From: Robertmurraya sp. FSL R5-0851
GTDB taxonomy: Bacteria; Bacillota; Bacilli; Bacillales; Cytobacillaceae
DNA: 64,000 nucleotides
Direction: 5' to 3'
Assembly (NCBI RefSeq): GCF_038002965.1
Contig: NZ_JBBOOE010000001.1
Location: 2,585,001 to 2,649,000 of the forward strand
This document shows positions 43,708 to 53,748 of this stretch, piece after piece; position 1 is the first letter of the stretch, and every line of letters begins with the position of its first letter. The translations under genes and the position numbers were made by a program. Under the pieces are notes generated by a model that saw only the letters and a list, made by a program, of their open reading frames with translations, ran no database searches and was not told where the DNA came from.

Positions 43708-43805
43708 TTTCACACTCTCCTATAACCAATTGTTATTGATTATCATTCTCATTAACTATAACTATACGACCTTTTTAACATTATGACAATCAAAATATTC
43801 AAAAA

Positions 43806-43845
43806 AAGGACAGAAAGTGTTACTACACACTTTTCTGCCCTTTTT
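43806..43845 (-). terminator. terminator
   Basis: AAGGACAGAAAGTGT pairs with ACACTTTTCTGCCCTT; downstream of the half-size reductase gene on the minus strand. Confidence 0.8.
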
Positions 43846-43848
43846 GTA

Positions 43849-44412
43849 TTATGCTTTTAATACATCGTGATCCACATAGCGTTCTCCGTTGATTTCGCTA
43901 ATCACATTAATGGCTACTCTTGCTCCGTCACCAGCTGTAATAATGGTATGAACACTTACTCCAGCAATCGTACCAGCAGCCCAAACTCCTTCGATTTCAG
44001 TTTTACCATTCGCATCCACTACCACATTTTTAGGAATTCTTGGCTCTGTTCCTGGTTTTGTTGTTAGTCCCATTTTTTCTGCCAAATCGGCTAATACCCC
44101 TGTTGCTAAAATAACATGCTTTGCTTCAAAAGTTTGTTCTTCTGTTTGAACAGTAAATCCATCTTCTCCTTTTTCAATATGGACTACAGGAAGATTTATG
44201 ATTTCAGCTCCAAATTTTGCTGCTTGTTTCTTACCTGTTTCCACTAAGTCTGGGCCAGTTATTTCTGACACACCATAATGATTTTCTACCCAAGCTCGCT
44301 TCGTGATGCTTTTATCATGGTCAAGTATCAATGTTTTTTTTCCAGCCTTTGCTGTAAATATGGCGGCACTCGCTCCTGCAGGGCCTGCACCAATTATGGC
44401 AATATCATACAT
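43849..44412 (-). CDS. half-size thioredoxin reductase-like flavoprotein
   Basis: This 187-residue protein has only the FAD part of the fold: MYDIAIIGAGPAGASAAIFTAKAG at the N-terminus and IEGVWAAGTIAGVSVHTIITAGDGARVAINVIS at the C-terminus. No NAD(P) domain or CxxC is present. Such short forms are common in Bacilli and their role is unclear; they may need a partner. GGAGG lies close to ATG 44412. Confidence 0.82.
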   Translation of the reverse strand: MYDIAIIGAGPAGASAAIFTAKAGKKTLILDHDKSITKRAWVENHYGVSEITGPDLVETGKKQAAKFGAEIINLPVVHIEKGEDGFTVQTEEQTFEAKHVILATGVLADLAEKMGLTTKPGTEPRIPKNVVVDANGKTEIEGVWAAGTIAGVSVHTIITAGDGARVAINVISEINGERYVDHDVLKA

Positions 44413-44768
44413 AAAAAAACCTCCAGAATTTTAGAAATTATAGGTAAATTTTATTAAATAATGGTATATGTGTCAAAGACTGTGCTCATCTCAAACTATA
44501 CTGTTAATTTATCTTACAAAAAAACAAGTTAATTTCTTGCGTTTTCCTCTCAAATTTGGCATTCTTATATTAAGTTATCAGAATATTTTACATAATCATT
44601 ATATATGATGATACCTAATGCCTCCTAGATTCGTCTTCTACTGTATCTCTTCAAATATTTGTTATCAGATTAATATGGCTCTTTCTGCTATAATAGGATG
44701 ATATAGATATTTATTTTCACCTTTTACTTTGTTTGAAACATTCTAAATATATTCTCAGGAGGTAATCT
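44413..44768. other. divergent intergenic region
   Basis: This holds the promoters of two divergent genes. CTATAATAGG (44690-44699) is a good -10 for the kinase gene, and TCAGGAGGTAATCT precedes its start. No gene or clear riboswitch is seen. Confidence 0.5.
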
Positions 44769-45359
44769 ATGTACGAAATTAAAGACAAACAAAAATTATT
44801 TATTTACACAGGTCCAGATGGTTCTGGAAGAAAAACAATTGCCAAAATGGTTGCAACTGCTTTTGACATGGAAACAGTTCTTTCTTATACTACTCGTTCA
44901 CCACGTCATTACGAACAAAATGGAGAAGATTATCATTTTATTGATGAAGCTACGTTCAAAAAAATGGAAGATAATGGAGAATTTCTTGAGAGCGTAGAAA
45001 TTGATGGTTTCCATTACGGAATACGTGAAGAAGATATTGTTAAAGCTTTTGAATCGCATAATCTTGTTTATTTGACACTCAATCCTGAAGGTACTGAAAA
45101 ATTGAAGGAGATGTATGGAGATCGTGTGATGCGCTTCTTCATTTACGCAGATCGAGAAACGGTTATCTCTCGTCAAAAGGAACGTCAGGATAATGAGGAA
45201 GTAATTAATCGCCATATGTCTCATTATGACGAGAATATGGCATATAAAAATAGCTGTGAGCATGCATTTGAAAACTATGATTCACCACAAACTTCTTTCC
45301 GTATTAGTGAAGTAATTGAAGCCTTTCTTGATCGAGACATCGTTGTGACAGATTATTAA
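44769..45359 (+). CDS. guanylate kinase-like protein
   Basis: This 196-residue P-loop protein of the guanylate kinase family opens LFIYTGPDGSGRKTIAKMVA, where the P-loop GPDGSGRKT replaces the usual GPSGVGKGT. SYTTRSPRHYEQNGEDYHFIDEATF follows, the typical GMP-binding segment. It is shorter than, and divergent from, essential Gmk, so it is probably a paralogue with a regulatory or changed substrate role. AGGAGG precedes ATG 44769 and a terminator follows. Its neighbour on the other side is a (p)ppGpp synthetase, also a guanine nucleotide enzyme. Confidence 0.82.
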   Translation: MYEIKDKQKLFIYTGPDGSGRKTIAKMVATAFDMETVLSYTTRSPRHYEQNGEDYHFIDEATFKKMEDNGEFLESVEIDGFHYGIREEDIVKAFESHNLVYLTLNPEGTEKLKEMYGDRVMRFFIYADRETVISRQKERQDNEEVINRHMSHYDENMAYKNSCEHAFENYDSPQTSFRISEVIEAFLDRDIVVTDY

Positions 45360-45365
45360 TATAAG

Positions 45366-45400
45366 AAAAGGACGATTGATTGGTATTCAATCGTCCTTTT
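45366..45400. terminator. shared terminator
   Basis: AAAAGGACGATTGA pairs with TCAATCGTCCTTTT between convergent genes. Confidence 0.85.
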
Positions 45401-45413
45401 TCATTTGTTTCTA

Positions 45414-46160
45414 CTACTCTTTATCCTTAGACAAGCTTTCTAGAAGTGCCATCGGAATATTTAGCTTTTGCCCGCTTGCGTTTATTAGGTTAAGCTCATT
45501 TTCTATGTCATCATCGCTATCCAACTTACGGATTTCCTCATGCAATACTTCCATTTTTTTGTCTAACATCGCTACGGTATCTGCAGCGTTTTTCAGTTCT
45601 TTCGATAAATACGCGGGAACTTCGTTATCAAATTTATAGTAGATTTTATGCTCGAGACTCGCCCAGAAATCCATCCCAATGGTACGGATTTGCACTTCTA
45701 CATATACATTTTCAATGCCATTGGACATAAAAACCGGAATTTTCACGATTAAGTGCAAGCTCTGATAGCCGTTTGGTTTCGGATGATTAATATAATCCTT
45801 CTTTTCCACTACCTCAATATCGCTCTGGTTCTCCAGCATTCTACTGATCTCAAAAATATCAGAAATAAAAGAGCAAGTAATCCGAATTCCCGCAATATCT
45901 TTAATGTTTTCCTTTATGCTAGGCAATGATAAATCTAGATTTTTTCTCTGTACTTTTTTAAGAATGCTCTCTGGTGATTTGATTCTAGATTTTACATGTT
46001 CAATGGGGCTGTAATCATGAATATATTGAAATTCCTGTTTTAAAATATCAATTTTCGTGTTTAACTCATCAATACCAAATTGATATAGCATCATAAATCT
46101 TGTTAGTTCGTTTTTAAACTTTTTTAATAACTTTAAGTCTAGTGCTTGATTTGAACTCAT
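45414..46160 (-). CDS. small alarmone synthetase (RelA/SpoT synthetase domain)
   Basis: This 248-residue single-domain (p)ppGpp synthetase has no hydrolase, TGS or ACT part. Motifs: HVKSRIKSPESILKKVQRK, IKDIAGIRITCSFISDI with the catalytic Asp region, NPKPNGYQSLHLIV-type HPKPNGYQSLHLIVKI, and VEVQIRTIGMDFWASLEHKIYYK. The size and tail fit the RelP/RelQ (YwaC/YjbM) group. It would raise (p)ppGpp by transcriptional induction, for example under cell-wall stress. Convergent with the guanylate kinase-like gene. Confidence 0.9.
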   Translation of the reverse strand: MSSNQALDLKLLKKFKNELTRFMMLYQFGIDELNTKIDILKQEFQYIHDYSPIEHVKSRIKSPESILKKVQRKNLDLSLPSIKENIKDIAGIRITCSFISDIFEISRMLENQSDIEVVEKKDYINHPKPNGYQSLHLIVKIPVFMSNGIENVYVEVQIRTIGMDFWASLEHKIYYKFDNEVPAYLSKELKNAADTVAMLDKKMEVLHEEIRKLDSDDDIENELNLINASGQKLNIPMALLESLSKDKE

Positions 46161-46267
46161 TGGTTCTATTTCACCCTTTAAAAAAGAAGTAATTAATCCG
46201 AGTTAAATGTACACCTCTTCACAAACGTTGTCAATTTAAAACACAAGGACGAATTTTCAAACACCTC

Positions 46268-46912
46268 CTAATAAAGTCTTTCCTTGTAGCTCTCTTTTAA
46301 CCCTTCCTCTACAGTCTGAGCAGTCGTATTCGGTAAATTCACATGATCAGAAATGATAGTTGCCACTGAAGGCAATAATTCTTTCTCCTGCCATGAAGAT
46401 GGATTCCATAAACCTGAGCGAATAAATGCTTTGGCACAATGAATAAAACATTCTTCCACATCAACAGCAATACCCACTAAGGGAGACTTACCCTTCACCG
46501 CCATACTCTCTAATATTTTTGAATCTTTAATTAGGGCAGCTTGTCCATTTATCCGCAATGTTTCACCCAAACCAGGGATGAAAAAGATCAAGCCCACTCG
46601 AGGGTTTGATAAAATATTGCGCATAGAGTCCATTCGCTTGTTCCCAGGCCTTTCAGGAATAACTATCTGGTTTTCGTTTAACACTTGTACAAACCCAGGT
46701 AAATCCCCCCTCGGAGATACATCACAATGCCCTTCCTTATCAGACGTGGATAATACTAAAAAAGGTGACTTTGAAATAAAATCTCTACAATGGGAATCTA
46801 TAATGGAAATAGTTTTATTTTTCACCAGTTCACTTGGAAACCCCATCATCGATCGAAGTTCATCCTCGGTACGAATGGTTTCTTTAAAAGTAATTTTTTT
46901 CAATGTATCCAA
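46268..46912 (-). CDS. pyridoxamine 5'-phosphate oxidase-family flavoprotein
   Basis: This 214-residue split-barrel FMN-binding protein shows SPFLVLSTSDKEGHCDVSPRGDLPGFVQVL and IVIPERPGNKRMDSMRNILSNPRVGLIFFIPGLGETLRINGQA. These are marks of the MSMEG_1061-like pyridoxamine phosphate oxidase subfamily. The reaction is not known; relatives reduce deazaflavin- or flavin-linked substrates. It stands alone, starting close to the end of the alarmone synthetase unit. Confidence 0.85.
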   Translation of the reverse strand: MDTLKKITFKETIRTEDELRSMMGFPSELVKNKTISIIDSHCRDFISKSPFLVLSTSDKEGHCDVSPRGDLPGFVQVLNENQIVIPERPGNKRMDSMRNILSNPRVGLIFFIPGLGETLRINGQAALIKDSKILESMAVKGKSPLVGIAVDVEECFIHCAKAFIRSGLWNPSSWQEKELLPSVATIISDHVNLPNTTAQTVEEGLKESYKERLY

Positions 46913-46998
46913 CTCCCCTTTTGTCTATAGTGTAATTGTATAATTTTCAATTGTAAAAAAATACCCTTACATATGAAAATGCAAGGGCTTTAAGCGCA

Positions 46999-49047
46999 CT
47001 AAATCAAATCACGAGGAATTTCAGATGTCCACGCTTTACTAAACACCTGTTTCTCCCCTTCAAACGCATATAATTCATTTTTTATATAAAAAGTACTTTT
47101 ATCTGCGCTCATCGTACTGAAACTTTCAAGCCTAGTCTGCCAATCTCCTCGACCTACATTCAATTTCCATTCACAGGTTACGTTTGCAGATAGTGGATCT
47201 CCATCCTTAATCCGATAGATATTTCTATTTTCACTTCCATACTCAATATCATTACTTATTAAGTGACGTGCTCCTTCATCAGAATAATCCTCAAGTACCC
47301 ATTCACCAGTAAGAAGATTATGAGAGATGTTACGTGATCGGCTCTCTTCTCTTAGAATCTTTCTTTCCATCACGGAAGCAGTTTCCGGTCGATCGAATTC
47401 ATGGAGAGTGTTATCTAGTGGAGAAGGATTTCTTAATGGAAGCCTCAATTTTGTATTTTTCCCACAGTATAATTGTAATGTAACTGCTTCTCCAGATGGC
47501 CATGCATGAGGCCAGTAAGTTGGTGACAAAGCCACTTGCCATCGATGACCAGCTTTCAACTTATGACCTACTGCATTTAATTGAACGGTTACTGTATAGC
47601 GCTTCCCTGGCTCCAATGGAGTAGGATTCTCATGGCTATTACGGTGGGTTAGATTTAGTAATCCCCAGCTTACTAATGTCGATGCCCCATCTTCGTCCAC
47701 ATCACATAACCGAACAGAAAGTAAAGCATTCGGCTTATTAGAAGACACTTCCACGGTCACTTCTGGAAATCCAAGAATTTCGATATCATGTTGTAGAGGT
47801 TCGGAAGAGAAACATACGGCTGAACCATTCTCGAATCGCTGATCAGAGGCTAAATCACCTTCTTGCCCGAACGGACACCATACACCCGAATATAATCCAT
47901 GACTTTGCACACTCGGAACAGTAACTATCTTTTCCTCTGATGCGCTTTCAGCAAACTTTCCCTCACCTAACCAGTACTCTTCATATTGTATATTTGGTGA
48001 TGGCCACTCTGTCTCTGCCACCCATTTCCCCGGTCTTTCCTTGTAATCTACTTGTGGAGGAACACTGTCTTGAATCCAAGTTCTAAGTAATGGCTCATCC
48101 ATCACACCGGTGTCTTGCCCTTTTAACCAGTGGTCCCACCAACGAATACACTCCTGAAGAAATCCAATTGCAGGACCGGGTATTGCTACTTCCGGATATT
48201 CATGTGCCCATGGACCAATTAATCCCTTTCGGGGACCTTCTAGCCCTTCAAGCAATCGAAAAATTGCATTTGTATAACCATCAGCCCAGCCACCGACTGC
48301 AAAGACTGGAATAGTAATCTTTGAATAGTCCTCACAAACGGATCCATGCTTCCAATAATCGTCACGACGCTGATGTTCGACCCACTTCTCTACAAATGGA
48401 GGTGTCTTTTCTAGGCGCTCAAGCCAAGAACTCCTCCACCCTTCCCCAACAATCCGAGGGTCTGCAGGGCGTCCATTGTATACAAGCATTGTCGAAGCCC
48501 ACCATAACATATCTGATGCAAGTAGACACCCACCCATATAGTGGACATCATCAGCGTATCGATCATCTGTTGAGCATAAAGTAATGATCGCCTTTAATGC
48601 AGGATGTTGTCGAGCTGCAACCTGAAGTCCATTAAACCCTCCCCAGGACTTCCCAATCATTCCAACACTTCCTGTTGCCCATGGCTGCTCGGAAATCCAG
48701 CTTAATACCTCTAACGCATCTTCTTGCTCTTGAGGTAAGTATTCATCATAAAGAATTCCGTCCGAATCCCCAGACCCTCTCATATCTACTCGTATACTAG
48801 CATATCCATGTCCTGCAAAATAAGGATGACGAATGGAGTCCCTTAACGCCGTAAAATCATTTTTTCGATAAGGAATATATTCTAGTATAGCTGGTACTGG
48901 ATTTTGTTCAGCATCAGTCGGCATCCAAATCCGTGCAGATAATTTAGTACCATCTGACATGGGAATCCAGACATGCTCTATCTCTTGAATTTCGTGAGTA
49001 TACTCTGTTTTAATAGACAGATTCGTATCACGCACATTAAATACCAT
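46999..49047 (-). CDS. CocE/NonD-family hydrolase
   Basis: This 682-residue alpha/beta hydrolase has an N-terminal catalytic domain with the Ser motif GKSWGGFNG, an acidic/His region GLIGPWAHEYPEVAIPG and a C-terminal jelly-roll (ALLSVRLCDVDEDGASTLVSWGLLNLTHR). The family includes cocaine esterase and X-Pro dipeptidyl peptidases. It lies 34 bases after the broken BCCT transporter gene and probably shared its transcript; the pair would import and cleave an amide or ester compound. GGGAGG precedes ATG 49047. Confidence 0.9.
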   Translation of the reverse strand: MVFNVRDTNLSIKTEYTHEIQEIEHVWIPMSDGTKLSARIWMPTDAEQNPVPAILEYIPYRKNDFTALRDSIRHPYFAGHGYASIRVDMRGSGDSDGILYDEYLPQEQEDALEVLSWISEQPWATGSVGMIGKSWGGFNGLQVAARQHPALKAIITLCSTDDRYADDVHYMGGCLLASDMLWWASTMLVYNGRPADPRIVGEGWRSSWLERLEKTPPFVEKWVEHQRRDDYWKHGSVCEDYSKITIPVFAVGGWADGYTNAIFRLLEGLEGPRKGLIGPWAHEYPEVAIPGPAIGFLQECIRWWDHWLKGQDTGVMDEPLLRTWIQDSVPPQVDYKERPGKWVAETEWPSPNIQYEEYWLGEGKFAESASEEKIVTVPSVQSHGLYSGVWCPFGQEGDLASDQRFENGSAVCFSSEPLQHDIEILGFPEVTVEVSSNKPNALLSVRLCDVDEDGASTLVSWGLLNLTHRNSHENPTPLEPGKRYTVTVQLNAVGHKLKAGHRWQVALSPTYWPHAWPSGEAVTLQLYCGKNTKLRLPLRNPSPLDNTLHEFDRPETASVMERKILREESRSRNISHNLLTGEWVLEDYSDEGARHLISNDIEYGSENRNIYRIKDGDPLSANVTCEWKLNVGRGDWQTRLESFSTMSADKSTFYIKNELYAFEGEKQVFSKAWTSEIPRDLI

Positions 49048-49081
49048 GAAAAAACCTCCCTCTATAACATTCTATTTTCTA

Positions 49082-50656
49082 TTAAAAACTTTCCTCCTTG
49101 TCTGTTATGGTAGACTTTCTTCCAGTTACTTTACTTTCCGGATTTAGAATGGATTGATCCGTTCCAAAGTCCTGCTTTAACCATCTAACTAATGAGATTG
49201 CTAATAACAAATAAATAATAATAACAGGAACAGAAACAATAACAGATGAAGTTTGAATGACTTTAAGACCACCTACCATTAATAGAGCGACTGCCATGAT
49301 TGCAAGAATTGCCCCCCATAACAATCGGTGCCAGCGTGCAGGTTCTTGCTGATCCTTTAATTCTTTTGTTGCAATTGCAGATAAGATGTATGTGGCAGAA
49401 TCAAGTGATGTGGCTAAGAAAATAAAACCTAGTACAACAAAGAAAATGAGAACTAACTTGCTAAGAGGTAAAGTGTTTAATAGTTCTACCACAACCGATG
49501 GCCCACCTTGTTCACTTAAAATTTGAGTGATTGGAAGGATATTATTGAGCTCAAGATGCATGGCGTATCCACCAAAAACGGCAAAATAGAGCCAACTTCC
49601 TAATGAGCCCCAGAGCAGAATCTAACTTATTAGTTCTTTTATTGTTCTTCCTTTAGAGATACGTGCAACAAATAGACCCATAAAAGGTGCTGTAGCAGCA
49701 AACCATGCCCAATAAAAAACCGTCCATGCCTGTGGAAATCCACCTTTATTGATTGGGTCTGTATAAAAACTCATTTGAACGATATTTTGAAGCATTAAAC
49801 CAAGGCTATTTGTGAAATAAGAGAGGATAAATAAAGTTGGTCCTACTAGGAGAACAAAAACGGCAAGACCCAAAGCCAGGTAAACATTGATATCACTTAG
49901 CTTACGGATTCCTTTATAAAGTCCTAGATAAGCACTAGAGCAATAAATAACTGTCCAAATTAAAATGATGACAATACTGAGACCCAGTGATTGCTTCATA
50001 CCCAAAATTTCACCTATTACTGCTGAAATCATTGGAACACCAAGACCTAGGGAGGTTCCTAAACCACCTACAAGACTCCAAATCACTAAAATATCTATAA
50101 TTTTTCCAATCCATCCGTCTGCATATTTACCTAATGCACCACGACATGCTGTACTAATTTTTAATGATGATTGCTTTTTCACAAAGAAAGAATATGCAAT
50201 GGTGACCGTTGGTAACGCATATAATGACCAAGCGGAAATTCCCCAATGAAATAACCCATATGTAACGGCCCACTCTGCTGCTTCATTACTGTTTGGCTCA
50301 ATACCGAAGGGAGGACCAATATAATAGTAGATTGGCTCCATAATAGACCAGAACATAATGCTTGTTCCCATCCCTGCACAAAATAACATAGCACCCCAGC
50401 TAAAATTTGAAAATTCAGGTTTCCCATCCCCTAGCTTTACCTTCCCATACCGTCCAAAAATCAACCAAACTAGTAAGACAAATAATGCAACCGTCAAAAG
50501 TTGAAAAGTCCAATCAAGTTTATAAGTAATTTGTGTCATTAGCTTATTTAATACGGGTTCTGCAGCTTCTTGATTCAGCACTAATAATAATGTTGCCGCA
50601 ACAATGACTACTAACGAAGACCAAAATACCACTGGATCAACTTTTACCTTTTCCAT
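49082..50656 (-). pseudogene. BCCT-family transporter, in-frame stop
   Basis: This betaine/carnitine/choline transporter has 12 membrane helices, with the signature MFWSIMEPIYYYIGPP and AVTYGLFHWGISAWSLYALPT. The frame is open from ATG 50656 to TAG 49622-49624 (GRTIKELIS-stop). It continues in the same frame as ILLWGSLGSWLYFAVFGGYAMHLE to the true stop at 49082. The full length would be 524 residues. The stop falls near helix 9, so the product should be inactive unless read through. It is divergent from a TetR gene and upstream of the CocE hydrolase. Confidence 0.87.
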
Positions 50657-50724
50657 TTATCCAACCCCTTTTTTATCTTTTAAAAATCTTTTTCCAAAAA
50701 CTGCTTTTTACGTGTTAAAATAAA

Positions 50725-50765
50725 AAAAAGTAATCGTGATTATTTTTTAACTATGATTATAATAT
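50725..50765. promoter_or_regulatory. possible TetR operator region
   Basis: TAATCGTGATTA (nearly palindromic) and TATGATTATA lie about 10 bases apart in the divergent promoter region between the BCCT and TetR genes. Confidence 0.45.
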
Positions 50766-50847
50766 CATAGAAAAAATTTCAAAACAATATTAAATATTCA
50801 GACAATTGATGTAAAATGTAATTATACACTTGTGAGGAGAATGATAT

Positions 50848-51534
50848 TTGAACAAGAAGGACATTAAAAAAAGTAGAATGTGGAAATACTTTGTAGACTC
50901 AACAGCTGAGATTATTCAAGAGGAAGGTATAGACAAAATTACCATACGTAAAGTAGCTGACCGTGCAGGATATAACAGTGCAACCATCTATAATTATTTT
51001 TCGGAAGTTTCTCATCTGATCTTCTTTGCGTCTATGAAGTTTCTAAAATCATATACAGATGAGGTCGCCCTCTACATGCAAAGAGCGCAAGACCCGCTTG
51101 AACAGTACTTATTGGCATGGGAGTGTTTTTGTAAACACTCCTTTGAGACACCAGAAATTTTTAATGCGGTATTTATCATGGATTTAGGGGAAAACCCGGA
51201 AAAATTACTAGAAGAATATTATAAAACGTATCCAAGTGACTTGATAAACATCCCTGAAGAACTTAAACCCGTTTTATTTGAAAGAAATGTCTCTAAAAGA
51301 GGAAGGTCCGTACTTGAACTTGCAAGTAAAGCAGGCTATATCAAAGAAGAAAATATTGACGCAATTAATGAAATTACCATTCTTATTTGGCAAGGAATGT
51401 TTACAAACGTCTTAAACAATCGTAGAACCTATAATTTCAATGAAGCTGCAACGATCACGATGAATTATATTACAGAGATCGTTCGAAACGAAAAGGTGCT
51501 TAACTTTAATACAGCTAAAAACACATCTGATTAA
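50848..51534 (+). CDS. TetR/AcrR-family regulator
   Basis: This 228-residue repressor has an N-terminal HTH, IQEEGIDKITIRKVADRAGYNSATIYNYFSEVSHLI (about residues 20-55), and a helical ligand domain. TTG 50848 follows TGAGGAG. It is divergent from the BCCT-CocE operon and probably represses it until the transported compound is present. With the BCCT gene broken, its main target may be dead. A terminator follows. Confidence 0.87.
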   Translation: MNKKDIKKSRMWKYFVDSTAEIIQEEGIDKITIRKVADRAGYNSATIYNYFSEVSHLIFFASMKFLKSYTDEVALYMQRAQDPLEQYLLAWECFCKHSFETPEIFNAVFIMDLGENPEKLLEEYYKTYPSDLINIPEELKPVLFERNVSKRGRSVLELASKAGYIKEENIDAINEITILIWQGMFTNVLNNRRTYNFNEAATITMNYITEIVRNEKVLNFNTAKNTSD

Positions 51535-51550
51535 GGTCAGATGTGTTTCT
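51519..51550. terminator. shared terminator
   Basis: AAACACATCTGA TTAAGG TCAGATGTGTTT between convergent genes. Confidence 0.85.
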
Positions 51551-51554
51551 TTGA

Positions 51555-52202
51555 TTAGGCGTGATTTTCCTCTATTTGCTTCTTCATTTTCTTCCTTTTT
51601 TTCATTGCTTTCAGCAAGAAACCACCCTTAAAAGTTTTCGGTTCATAGGCAATAATAAAAGCATTGGGTTCAAATTGCTGTATCATGTCGTATAGACCTT
51701 CTTCTTGGTTTCTCTTCGTTAATACCTCTAACTTATAGCGAATGGCTTCGATTCCCTCTCCTTCGTAAACAGTCACGCCATAGCCATCTTTACGAAGCTG
51801 ATCAACGAGGTTCATATTTTTATTGGTTAAAATCACTTGAATCGTTGTATATCCAATCGCTAATGCTTCTTCAATCATGGATCCAATGATGATACCTAAT
51901 CCAAATCCAATGGCATACACTATCATTACAACCACATTTTGCTCCCCGTTAAATACGATCGATAGTCCGAATATGTATATGAGGGCCTCAAGTAACCCTA
52001 GAAACGCTGCCTGCATTCTCAACCCCTTTACTAGGAAAATGGTTCTCAGTGTAAAGGTAGGAACGTAAATTAACTGAAGAACTAGTACGAGAATAATATC
52101 TTTAACCTTACTTTCTCCTCCTTTCACTCTGCTCAGTGAAAAATCCGGTTTCTGTAAATAAACTAGTTGCCTTTTTATAGTCATTCTGTTTTCTGTTTTC
52201 AA
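51555..52202 (-). CDS. UPF0316/DUF2179 membrane protein
   Basis: The family core starts at KDIILVLVLQLIYVPTFTLRTIFLVKG and has three membrane helices, then a DUF2179 soluble domain (AIGYTTIQVILTNKNMNLVDQLRKDGYGVTVYEGEG). Function is unknown; DUF2179 domains may bind c-di-AMP or similar ligands. The start is uncertain. AAAGGAGGAG (near 52121-52130, minus strand) lies where the ribosome site should be, but the codon at the right distance is GTT. The coordinates given use the distal ATG 52202, which adds about 30 residues not seen in relatives. Confidence 0.75.
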   Translation of the reverse strand: MKTENRMTIKRQLVYLQKPDFSLSRVKGGESKVKDIILVLVLQLIYVPTFTLRTIFLVKGLRMQAAFLGLLEALIYIFGLSIVFNGEQNVVVMIVYAIGFGLGIIIGSMIEEALAIGYTTIQVILTNKNMNLVDQLRKDGYGVTVYEGEGIEAIRYKLEVLTKRNQEEGLYDMIQQFEPNAFIIAYEPKTFKGGFLLKAMKKRKKMKKQIEENHA

Positions 52203-52286
52203 TCTTCCCTAACATGATGTAAGCAAACATAAATCAATCAAAATAACGGACATTTACACAGCAAATAGCACAGTTAACTCACTGTG

Positions 52287-53143
52287 CTATTTTTCCGATA
52301 CATTACGATCCCCCAATTTTTTACTAATCTTTTCGGCTAAAATTAAAACAATTGCAGGAAAAGTAATATAAAAATATGGATCCCACCAAATAAAAACATG
52401 TAGAATTCCGGTCAACAATAAAAAACGGGTAATAGAATATAGGCTAATAATTAAAACGAGATATTTCAGCCATTTATGGTTATTCTTCCATATGGCCAAG
52501 GTCGCAACAGATAGACCAATACATATATAGTAAACAGCTGCAAATGCATTGGTATCTTCAAACACATTTTCATACCATCCCAAATCGTAATAACGATTAG
52601 ATAAAAACATAATAGGAAGCATATGCATCGTGCCTAAGATCGGACTAACAATCAAAAACAACAACACAAAGTGGCGAATGCCTTCTTGTTTATTCAATAG
52701 CCATCGGTACAATAATTTGATAATTGGAAAATAAACAAATAATAATCCGAAAAAGTAAACTCATTTCTCCACCAATTATGTTTATAAATAGAAAGCTCTT
52801 GAAACAACCATTCAATACAAATGAGCAGTAGTGAAAAGAACAGTAACCATCTCCAATTCTTTCTAAAAGTCGCAAGAAAAACGCCCACAACTGGTAAGAC
52901 AAATGCATTAGAAGCGATGGCACCAAGATTACTATCATACGTAGGATTACTAGTAATAATTCGTGGGTAATACACATAACTTTGCAGAAAGTTATAAATA
53001 ACCCCCTCAATGATATAACCAAACCCAATAGCCGCTAACAATAATAAGAAAACTGGCTGATTCCTCTTTTTATAGTAAGTATATAAGAAAAGAAAACTAC
53101 TTGCGGCCACTAACGCAATATACCAGACGGAATGATAATTCAA
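52287..53143 (-). pseudogene. CBO0543-like membrane protein, 1-base frameshift
   Basis: From TTG 53143 (GAAGGAG upstream) the first frame codes for about five membrane helices to NWWRNEFTF. The second frame continues GLLFVYFPIIKLLYRWLLNKQEGIRHF to the stop at 52287, with more helices. One base is missing in the A5 run at 52750-52754 (plus strand); adding it yields 285 residues without a stop. A one-base loss in a homopolymer could be a real mutation or a sequencing error. Function of the family is unknown. Confidence 0.75.
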
Positions 53144-53244
53144 AAGTGACCACTCCTTCTCTATTCTCTTACTATATATTATTCCAAATTTCGACAAAAA
53201 CCTTCATGGAATCATACAAATTTCCCATTAAATTTAGATTTTTT

Positions 53245-53643
53245 CTATTTTCTTGGGATGATATAGCCATTTTGGATTTTTTGAAATCCAATTTTCGGAT
53301 AATAGTCCATGGCTATCGGTGATGCTAAAAGGATTACAGATATTTCTTCTCCTAGCCGTTCTTGGACGCGTTTCACTAGTTCTTTTCCTATTCCTTGATT
53401 CTGGTAATCTTTATCAACGGCTAAATCTGATAAATAACAGCAGTAACTAAAATCAGTAATGGCTCTTGCTATACCTACAAGCCTCATTCCGTCCCAAGCC
53501 GTCATAGTAATATCTGCTTGTTCTAGCATTTCTTGAAGTCTAGGTAGGTCTTCAACGGGTCTTCTTATCCCTGATTTTCGAAAGACGTCTGCCAGTTCAG
53601 CTACAGAAATTTCTTTACTATCTTCAAAGTGTATCGTAATCAT
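53245..53643 (-). CDS. GNAT N-acetyltransferase
   Basis: This 132-residue acetyltransferase has CCYLSDLAVDKDYQNQGIGKELVKRVQERLG (motif A) and MDYYPKIGFQKIQNGYIIPRK (end). This resembles the YjdF/YitI-like small GNATs in which the acceptor is a small amine. ATG 53643 follows AAAAGGAGATG. Divergent from the MocR-type gene. Confidence 0.85.
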   Translation of the reverse strand: MITIHFEDSKEISVAELADVFRKSGIRRPVEDLPRLQEMLEQADITMTAWDGMRLVGIARAITDFSYCCYLSDLAVDKDYQNQGIGKELVKRVQERLGEEISVILLASPIAMDYYPKIGFQKIQNGYIIPRK

Positions 53644-53748
53644 GTTTTCATCTCCTTTTTTCAATATTTTACTTGCCCACTGACCATTACTAAAGTGCCA
53701 GATATGTTATAATTAACCATGCCAGATCAAAAAAAGGAGGTGTTACAA

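Noticed and set aside
44413..44768. Riboswitch upstream of the guanylate kinase-like gene
   Set aside because: No convincing stem set or purine-riboswitch pattern was seen; only promoter-like sequence.
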